Assembly (NCBI RefSeq): GCF_002142155.1
Contig: NZ_NASD01000003.1
Location: 62,001-126,000 of the forward strand
Direction of reading: 5' to 3'
DNA: 64,000 bases
Source of the DNA: Gilliamella apis
Lineage (GTDB): Bacteria; Pseudomonadota; Gammaproteobacteria; Enterobacterales; Orbaceae
Part shown: piece by piece, positions 57,475-64,000 of the stretch
Position numbering within the stretch: position 1 is the stretch's first letter
Layout of the letters: every line of letters starts with the position of its first letter
Position numbers and translations under genes: made by a program
The notes under the pieces: model-generated
Seen by the model: the letters and a program-made list of their open reading frames with translations, nothing else
What the model was told of the DNA's origin: nothing
The model's database searches: none

Positions 57475-60400
57475 ATGATCATATCAGATGCTAACAGTGC
57501 GGTGTCATCTGTCGCATATCGTGCAAACGAAGTCATTGCTATTTATCCAATAACTCCAAGTTCATCTATGGCTGAACAAGCTAGCTCGTGGGCGGAGTTT
57601 AACAAACCCAATGTTTTTGGTGATACACCTAAAGTTGTTGAAATGCAATCGGAAGCGGGAGCAATATCAACGGTGCACGGTGCATTAATGACTGGAGCAT
57701 TAGCAACATCATTTACTTCATCGCAAGGTCTGTTATTAATGATTCCTTCGCTATATAAAATAGCTGGGGAATTAACACCATTTGTATTACATGTTGCCGC
57801 CCGTACTGTTGCAACTCATGCCTTATCTATTTTTGGCGATCATTCTGATGTTATGTCAGTTAGGCAAACTGGTTTTGCCATGCTGTGTTCTAGCTCGGTA
57901 CAAGAAGCCCAAGATTTAGCCTTAATCGCACAAATAGCGACACTCAATAGTAGAGTACCATTTATTCACTTTTTTGATGGTTTTAGAACTTCACACGAAG
58001 TAAATAAAATTTATCCAATCAGTGATGAACAGATTCGTAATTTGCTTCCCAATCAAGCTATTGATGCTTTTCGTCGCCGTGCCTTAACACCAGATAATCC
58101 AGTTATTCGTGGTACATCAGCTAATCCTGATACCTACTTCCAATGCCGTGAAGCAGTTAATCCATATTATGAGAATACTTTTAATCATGTTGTTGATGCT
58201 ATGCAAGCCTTTGCAAAAGAGACCGGTAGAAAGTATCAACCTTTCGAATATTATGGCGCAAAAGATGCTGAGCGTATCATTGTCATTATGGGATCAGGCG
58301 TCAGCACCACGAAGGAAGTTGTCGATCATCTGCTTAAAAATGACGAAAAAGTTGGTGTCGTTATCGTAAGATTATTCCGACCATTTTCAGCGACTCATCT
58401 CCTTGACGTTATTCCGCAAACTGTGAAAAAAATCGCAGTGCTAGATCGTACCAAAGAGCCCGGCGCACAAGCTGAACCTCTTTACCTAGATGTAATGACA
58501 GCCTTTGCTGAAAGTTTTTCACGTGGCGAACGTGACCATTTACCACAAATTATTGGTGGTCGTTATGGTTTATCATCCAAAGAGTTCGATCCTCGCTGTG
58601 TGTTAGCCATTTTTAATGAACTAACAACAGAGAAACCTAAACCTCGCTTTACAGTAGGTATTTATGACGATATAACCGGCTTGTCACTACCATTACCAGA
58701 AAAATCCATTCCACAAAAATCAGCACTTGAAGCTCTATTTTATGGTTTAGGCAGTGATGGTACAGTTTCAGCGACCAAAAATAATATCAAAATCATTGGT
58801 GATAGTTCACCATTTTATGTACAAGGTTATTTCGTTTACGATTCGAAAAAAGCAGGTGGTTTAACCACTTCTCACCTTCGAGTTAACCTTGAACCAATAG
58901 ATTCACCATATTTGATAACCAGTGCCCATTTTATCGGTTGTCATCAAGATCAGTTTATCGACAAATATCAAATAGTTGAAAGATTAAAAGATGATGGTAT
59001 TTTCTTGCTGAATACACCTTATAGTAAGGATGAAGTTTGGCATAGATTACCTAAAGAAGTGCAAATTCAACTAATTAAGAAAAGAGCACATTTTTATATT
59101 ATTAATGCAGCTAAAATTGCTCGAGAATGTAATTTAGGGGCAAGAATTAATACCGTAATGCAAGCCGCATTCTTTCATTTATCAGAAATATTTAAAAATG
59201 ATTTTAGCATTTCACAACTAAAAGAAGTTATTGCCAAAAGTTACAGCAGTAAAGGACAAGATATTGTTGAAAATAACTGGAAAGCACTTGATTTAGCCAT
59301 TGCATCTCTTGAGCAAATTCCATTAAGTTGCGTGGATGAAAGTAGTCCATTACGTCCGCCAGTTGTGCCAAGCAATGCCCCTGATTTTGTTAAAATGGTC
59401 ACTGCAACTATGTTAGCTGGCTTAGGTGATAGTTTACCTGTTTCAGCTTTTCCACCCGATGGAACATGGCCTGTTGGCACCACCAAATGGGAAAAACGTA
59501 ATATTGCTGAAGAAATACCAATCTGGCAACCTGAACTTTGTACTCAATGTAACCATTGTGTGGTTGCTTGTCCGCATGCAGCCATTCGAGCAAAAGTTGT
59601 TGAACCAGATGATATGCTCAATGCACCTGAGTCATTAAGCTCACTTGAAGTAAAAGCTCGAGATATGAAAGGTCAACGTTATGTTTTACAAGTTGCGCCT
59701 GAAGATTGTACCGGATGTAATTTATGTGTTGAAGTTTGTCCTTCACGTGACCGTAATAACTTTGATATCAAAGCCATTAACATGCGTTCACGAATTGACA
59801 ATCTCGAAACTCAACGTGCTAACTATGAGTATTTCACCGACCTTCCTGATCGGGAAATCAAAACGCTAGAACGAATTGATGTACGTACATCACAACTATT
59901 AACACCGTTATTTGAATATTCTGGTGCTTGTGCTGGTTGTGGTGAAACACCATACATTAAACTACTAACCCAATTATATGGTGATCATCTCGCTATTGCT
60001 AATGCAACTGGTTGCTCGTCAATTTATGGTGGTAATTTACCATCATCCCCATATACAACCGATCGCAATGGCCGTGGACCGGCTTGGGCAAATTCATTAT
60101 TTGAAGATAATGCCGAATTTGCACTTGGTTATCGTATTACTTATGATCAGCATAAAAAACGAGCATTACGTTTGCTTGAACATGTTGCCGGTGAAGTTTC
60201 ACCAGAGATAGTGATTAATTTACAATCACCAGATTTATCTATTGATGAAAAACGAACTCAAGTTAACTTATTACGTCAACAATTAGCGCATTTAACTTCA
60301 GCTGCAGCTAAAGAGTTAATGCAAGATGCTAATTATTTGATTGATAAATCAGTATGGGCTATTGGTGGTGATGGTTGGGCTTATGATATTGGCTTTGGTG

Positions 60401-61017
60401 GACTCGATCATGTAATGAGTTTAACCGAAAACGTTAACATCTTAGTGCTTGATACCCAATGCTACTCTAATACTGGCGGACAGCAATCGAAAGCAACACC
60501 AATGGGTGCAGTTTCCAAATTTGCTGATTTAGGTAAACATAAAGCTCGTAAAGATCTTGGGGTCAGTGTAATGATGTATGGTCACGTTTATGTCGCCCAA
60601 GTTGCTTTAGGATCGCAATTGAACCAAACACTTAAAGCATTGCAAGAAGCTGAAGCTTATAATGGCCCTTCTCTGGTTATTGCTTATAGCCCTTGTGAAG
60701 AACATGGTTACGATTTATCTAAATCTCATGAACAGATGAAAGATTTAGTTAAATCAGGTTTCTGGCCATTATATCGTTATGATCCGCGTCGTATGCAAGA
60801 AGGAAAACCAGGTTTAGTGTTAGACTCTAAAGCACCAAACAGTGAATCATTAACGGAAGTTTTACTTAAAGAACAACGTTTCCGTCGTTTAGAAACACTC
60901 GAACCAGTTATTGCCAATACTTTACATGCGCAATCAACTAAAATGGTAAATTCTAAATATAAATTCTTGCAAATGCTGGCAACCTATTCTGATATTGAAA
61001 CGCCAGCAGATAGTTAA
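57475..61017 (+). CDS. nifJ: Pyruvate:ferredoxin/flavodoxin oxidoreductase
   Basis: Single-chain PFOR of 1180 aa that oxidises pyruvate to acetyl-CoA, reducing ferredoxin or flavodoxin. Order: domain I (IYPITPSSSMAEQ), CoA/domain II-III, a two-cluster ferredoxin insert (CTQCNHCVVACPHA about residue 688 and CTGCNLCVEVCP about 744), a further cluster cysteine at CAGCGETPY (about 823), and the thiamine-PP motif GGDGWAYDIGFGG (about 963). Monocistronic; consistent with life at low oxygen. Confidence 0.96.
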   Translation: MIISDANSAVSSVAYRANEVIAIYPITPSSSMAEQASSWAEFNKPNVFGDTPKVVEMQSEAGAISTVHGALMTGALATSFTSSQGLLLMIPSLYKIAGELTPFVLHVAARTVATHALSIFGDHSDVMSVRQTGFAMLCSSSVQEAQDLALIAQIATLNSRVPFIHFFDGFRTSHEVNKIYPISDEQIRNLLPNQAIDAFRRRALTPDNPVIRGTSANPDTYFQCREAVNPYYENTFNHVVDAMQAFAKETGRKYQPFEYYGAKDAERIIVIMGSGVSTTKEVVDHLLKNDEKVGVVIVRLFRPFSATHLLDVIPQTVKKIAVLDRTKEPGAQAEPLYLDVMTAFAESFSRGERDHLPQIIGGRYGLSSKEFDPRCVLAIFNELTTEKPKPRFTVGIYDDITGLSLPLPEKSIPQKSALEALFYGLGSDGTVSATKNNIKIIGDSSPFYVQGYFVYDSKKAGGLTTSHLRVNLEPIDSPYLITSAHFIGCHQDQFIDKYQIVERLKDDGIFLLNTPYSKDEVWHRLPKEVQIQLIKKRAHFYIINAAKIARECNLGARINTVMQAAFFHLSEIFKNDFSISQLKEVIAKSYSSKGQDIVENNWKALDLAIASLEQIPLSCVDESSPLRPPVVPSNAPDFVKMVTATMLAGLGDSLPVSAFPPDGTWPVGTTKWEKRNIAEEIPIWQPELCTQCNHCVVACPHAAIRAKVVEPDDMLNAPESLSSLEVKARDMKGQRYVLQVAPEDCTGCNLCVEVCPSRDRNNFDIKAINMRSRIDNLETQRANYEYFTDLPDREIKTLERIDVRTSQLLTPLFEYSGACAGCGETPYIKLLTQLYGDHLAIANATGCSSIYGGNLPSSPYTTDRNGRGPAWANSLFEDNAEFALGYRITYDQHKKRALRLLEHVAGEVSPEIVINLQSPDLSIDEKRTQVNLLRQQLAHLTSAAAKELMQDANYLIDKSVWAIGGDGWAYDIGFGGLDHVMSLTENVNILVLDTQCYSNTGGQQSKATPMGAVSKFADLGKHKARKDLGVSVMMYGHVYVAQVALGSQLNQTLKALQEAEAYNGPSLVIAYSPCEEHGYDLSKSHEQMKDLVKSGFWPLYRYDPRRMQEGKPGLVLDSKAPNSESLTEVLLKEQRFRRLETLEPVIANTLHAQSTKMVNSKYKFLQMLATYSDIETPADS

Positions 61018-61313
61018 TCACAAAATAACTATCAGGCAAAAATAGCCTTAGTTATGCGGTATTAAGATCATTGTTAGTATATTCATTAATATTAGCAATG
61101 ATCTTAAATATTGACATAATGGGGGCAAACCCGAACTAAATTTCAATCTAGCTACCAATTGGTGTCGAATATCGCTAGGAACACCTGGAAAAATGTTATA
61201 TGTTGCCAATGTGTTGTATGGTTTAAGGGAAAATTCACTGATATAAAATTGAAACAACCGAGGAAGGAACGCTAAAGACTCACTGTATAGATCATATCAG
61301 TGAGTCTAAAATT
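61018..61313. other. Intergenic region with inverted repeat and a doubtful small frame
   Basis: A 12-bp inverted repeat (TTAAGATCATTG at 61062 / CAATGATCTTAA at 61096, loop 22) follows nifJ without a T tract. On the minus strand 61048-61257 is an open frame of 69 codons whose residues (NIFPGVPSDIRHQLVARLKF) look protein-like, but it has no good ribosome site. I do not recognise it; a gene remnant is possible. Confidence 0.35.
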
Positions 61314-61850
61314 TTACTTAACTTTGGTATCGATAACCCGACGAGTCATCCAATAATGTTTTTTCCAATAATCTTCTTTTAAATTAGAGAAAATAACACC
61401 TTTTGATGTTGAAGCGTGTAGGAATTTACCATCTGCATAGTAGATACCAACATGCAAACCGCTACGACTACGACCGGTTTTAAAGAATACTAAATCACCC
61501 GCTTTAGGAGTAGTAACTTTATAGCCTAGTTTAGCTTGTTCTACAGTACTTCTTGGCAAAGTTTTTGATAATCTATTTTTGTAGAAATTCATAACTAAAC
61601 CAGAACAATCACTACCAGCTAAGGTTGTACCACCATAACGATATGGCGTTTTTTTCCATTTTTTATAATGTTGATCGATTTTTGCCAAAATAACTGGATC
61701 TGATTTATTTACCGCTACTTGACCTTGACTACTACTACAACCAAACAATACAAACAGAGAAAAAATAATCGAGATTACTAAACATCGTTTTTTAACACTA
61801 CCGCAATTGTTGCGCAACTTGGTTAATAACCGACTGCCTTTTTTTATCAT
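61314..61850 (-). CDS. NlpC/P60-family cell-wall peptidase lipoprotein
   Basis: 178 aa. Lipobox LFGCSS after a basic N-region, then an NlpC/P60 domain with Cys in GSDCSGLVM (about residue 87), His in LHVGIYY (about 133) and His in FLHAST (about 145). MepS/NlpC-like endopeptidase activity on peptidoglycan cross-links is expected. ATG at 61850 lies 53 bases inside the upstream GTPase gene, with GGAA nine bases before it. Confidence 0.88.
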   Translation of the reverse strand: MIKKGSRLLTKLRNNCGSVKKRCLVISIIFSLFVLFGCSSSQGQVAVNKSDPVILAKIDQHYKKWKKTPYRYGGTTLAGSDCSGLVMNFYKNRLSKTLPRSTVEQAKLGYKVTTPKAGDLVFFKTGRSRSGLHVGIYYADGKFLHASTSKGVIFSNLKEDYWKKHYWMTRRVIDTKVK

Positions 61851-63156
61851 TTCTTTTTGTTCCTTTATTTAAAGTCGACCAATGCGAATAACGTCTTGCT
61901 ACCTTTAGACTTTTAGGTAACACACCTTTTTGCCACTCATTTTTATCTAGCTTAGATAATCTAATCGGGCTGGTGTTCGCATGGCTGCGATAATTTAAAC
62001 TCTCTTTAAGTTGAACTAATCGTAAAGAAAGAAAACAAATAATCACATCATCAACGCTTAATTTACTATATCCAGAAAGCTGATAACGCATTCTAGAACC
62101 GTAATGCTTTGCAGTTTGCATCAAACTACCCACGGCTGCACCAATTAACGCAGCTGAACCAAAGGATAATCCACCAGTAGCTAAATCAATACTTGCTCCG
62201 ATAGTTGCACCAGATACAAATCCTTTAGTCAAATGTATACCCATCAATTTCAACGCATCTAAATTAAACAAATCCGCGTTATATCTACCTTTAATTAAAG
62301 GTAGATTTTCTTCACTCTCTTGAGTTGAATCAAATTGATAGAGTTGCAATAAATCATTTATTACTTTTTGTTCACGTAACCTAACTTTATTTTGCATATC
62401 AGTTACAGCTTGCTTATCATCTGATTTTGCCATTTTATAAAAAGCAGTCACATCAACCAATGCTTCGGCAATAAGCTTATTTGCTGTATGATTACGTGAT
62501 TCACGAATCCTCGTAATATTATCTAACCAATTATCCAATATTTTTTTAGCTGATTCAATTAGTAAAGCTAAACTTTTGTATAATTTTTCTTCACCATCTA
62601 TGGGTGGAAACACAGCGTCGAACCCAATGATAGCATGGATACCTATTATTGAAAGCAATCTTTTCCATTCCTTTTCATTTTGTTCTTTGCTTGAAGTAAA
62701 ATTAAGGACAGCAAGAATAGGTTTATCACTATTTGCTAAAATGGCCAATTCATCATGATATTTAGGTAGCACAGGCTCTCGGACATCAATGACATAGATA
62801 GCTGCATCACAATTTAACACTTGTCTGATGACTTTTGCTTCTTGATTAAAAAGGTTTTCAGCCTCCGGACTTTGTAAAAAAGTCGTTAATTTATCGATAC
62901 CATCTAGCTTAGTATTAGCTGGTAGAATTTGTGTTATATAATCATAAAGCGCCAAACTATCTTCAAAACCCGGAGTATCATAAAAAGTAATGTCGGTATT
63001 ATTAGCCAAAGACAATTTAATTGATTCAACGTGTCTTGTGGTGCCCGGTTTATCTGAAACATCACCAAAATGACTATTGTGCGACAATGCTCGCAAAAGC
63101 GAAGTTTTGCCAAAATTGGCATGGCCAACTATTGCTAATTTCAATGAAGTAATCAT
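61798..63156 (-). CDS. DUF3482-domain GTPase
   Basis: 452 aa: N-terminal G domain with P-loop GHANFGKTSLLRAL, DTPGFED (G3), NFTSS in the G4 position, then a C-terminal DUF3482 region including a glycine/alanine-rich amphipathic stretch (GFVSGATIGASIDLATGGLS, GSAALIGAAVGSLMQTA) that may touch the membrane. Immediately follows the DUF2868 gene by one base; the pair is conserved in gammaproteobacteria. Function unknown. Confidence 0.88.
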   Translation of the reverse strand: MITSLKLAIVGHANFGKTSLLRALSHNSHFGDVSDKPGTTRHVESIKLSLANNTDITFYDTPGFEDSLALYDYITQILPANTKLDGIDKLTTFLQSPEAENLFNQEAKVIRQVLNCDAAIYVIDVREPVLPKYHDELAILANSDKPILAVLNFTSSKEQNEKEWKRLLSIIGIHAIIGFDAVFPPIDGEEKLYKSLALLIESAKKILDNWLDNITRIRESRNHTANKLIAEALVDVTAFYKMAKSDDKQAVTDMQNKVRLREQKVINDLLQLYQFDSTQESEENLPLIKGRYNADLFNLDALKLMGIHLTKGFVSGATIGASIDLATGGLSFGSAALIGAAVGSLMQTAKHYGSRMRYQLSGYSKLSVDDVIICFLSLRLVQLKESLNYRSHANTSPIRLSKLDKNEWQKGVLPKSLKVARRYSHWSTLNKGTKRNDKKRQSVINQVAQQLR

Positions 63157-63157
63157 A

Positions 63158-64000
63158 TTAATTATCCTGCTCTAACCAATTAGGTTCGGCTAATGGTAAA
63201 GATAACGATTGCCAATTATGAAATTGCTTACCGTGATTAATAAACCATATCCGAGTTTGCTGGGATTTATTAATTAGCTGTTGAATAAAGTTTAATAATC
63301 CACGATCAGGGGCGCGATCCGTATCGATGGCGATTAATAATTTTTTCGCTGGTTTTAATTGTAAATAGTCCAATATAGCAACCCGTTGTTCACGGGTATT
63401 GAGAAAGCCATAGAACGGAACTGTAGTTGTAGGTTTCCAACTTTCAACGATATCCACTGCCACTAAATAGATACCATGCCCTTCTTCAATTTGCGAAATC
63501 GGCAATTGCCATCTGCTTTCACCTAATTTATCTTCATCTTCTACATTAGTAACTAATGGCTGTAATTGTTGCGCAAGTATTTGATAATCAGGATCATCTA
63601 AATTTAACTTAATTTTTCGACTGGTTACCATCCAGGTGACACCACAAAAAATCATCAGAAGTAAACGAACAGTTAAGCCATAAAAAATAAAAACGCCAAG
63701 TAACCATATCGCCCATGAAGAACGAATATCACCAGAACTTAATGCATGTTCACTCAGTTTAATCACATCATCTTTTGGAATAGAAAATCCAAACCAAGAT
63801 GGCAAATAACCTAGACAATGAGTTAATTCAATAATTGAATCGGCACTTAATAAAGTTGTTTTCCATTCAAAACTATAATGTTGGGTAGAAAAAAGCACTA
63901 ACAAAACAATTAAAGCGCTAGTTAAAATAACTGTCCAAAACAAATTAAGTACAAAACCTAGCAACCAACGAATTCGGTAGCCAAATAATGAAACAAAAGC
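63158..64000 (-). CDS. DUF2868 membrane protein, 5' end beyond the window
   Basis: Open to the window edge (residues SLFGYRIRWLLGFVLNLFWTV continue upstream of the first TTG), so the gene is cut. The visible 281 codons include three membrane segments, the DDPDYQILAQQL linker and a C-terminal domain with FYGFLNTREQRVAIL, DTDRAPDRG and WFINHG. Pairs with the DUF3482 GTPase, probably as a membrane partner. Family members are longer, about 450 aa. Confidence 0.85.
   Translation of the reverse strand, partial: AFVSLFGYRIRWLLGFVLNLFWTVILTSALIVLLVLFSTQHYSFEWKTTLLSADSIIELTHCLGYLPSWFGFSIPKDDVIKLSEHALSSGDIRSSWAIWLLGVFIFYGLTVRLLLMIFCGVTWMVTSRKIKLNLDDPDYQILAQQLQPLVTNVEDEDKLGESRWQLPISQIEEGHGIYLVAVDIVESWKPTTTVPFYGFLNTREQRVAILDYLQLKPAKKLLIAIDTDRAPDRGLLNFIQQLINKSQQTRIWFINHGKQFHNWQSLSLPLAEPNWLEQDN

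Overview
The window looks like a chromosomal segment of a low-GC, host-associated gammaproteobacterium. The core genes (ruvAB, dnaX-ybaB, fabB, gpmA, nlpD, rsmE-gshB-yqgE-ruvX, purM, mlaA) resemble enterobacterial and Pasteurella-type proteins, and the mix of genes and base composition would fit the Orbaceae (Gilliamella-like bee gut symbionts). That placement is an inference from gene content, not from a phylogenetic marker.

Layout. 1-15.8 kb is ordinary core genome: cysK; ruvAB; ybaB and dnaX, the latter with a complete -1 frameshift signal; an M20 amidohydrolase with an unidentified membrane carrier; recQ; two tRNAs; mlaA; a radical-SAM/DUF4130 DNA-metabolism pair; and fabB with a FabR-like operator. 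15.85-16.18 kb is a small type I-F CRISPR array with no cas genes in view. 16.3-41.0 kb is an accessory island. Six paralogous secreted adhesin-like genes (here C1-C6, all on the minus strand) sit between about 16 copies of a GC-rich, multi-hairpin repeat of roughly 280-400 bp (here the module). Islands of metabolic genes (asnA, a SemiSWEET transporter, niaP-mocR, pdxST) lie inside it, together with a TPP riboswitch whose tenA-like gene has been wrecked by a module. 41.1-64 kb is core genome again: GFA protein, ubiX-yhbP, DUF4432 protein, tdk, gpmA, nlpD, rsmI, ychF, moeA, small transporters, folB, rsmE-gshB-GNAT-yqgE-ruvX, purM, nifJ, an NlpC/P60 lipoprotein and a DUF3482/DUF2868 pair cut by the window end.

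The most unusual element is the C1-C6 array. Each gene has the same upstream plan: a promoter with 16-bp spacing, a good ribosome binding site and ATG, then three 7-bp repeats, then about 50-115 codons of open frame without a start codon leading into the signal peptide. In all six the ATG is out of frame with the body by the same amount (distance = 2 mod 3). Gain of one 7-bp unit would join them. The distances differ between paralogs only by multiples of three. This looks like a candidate phase-variable (ON/OFF) family with a conserved scaffold and a hypervariable C-terminal domain, embedded in repeats that could drive cassette duplication, deletion and exchange.
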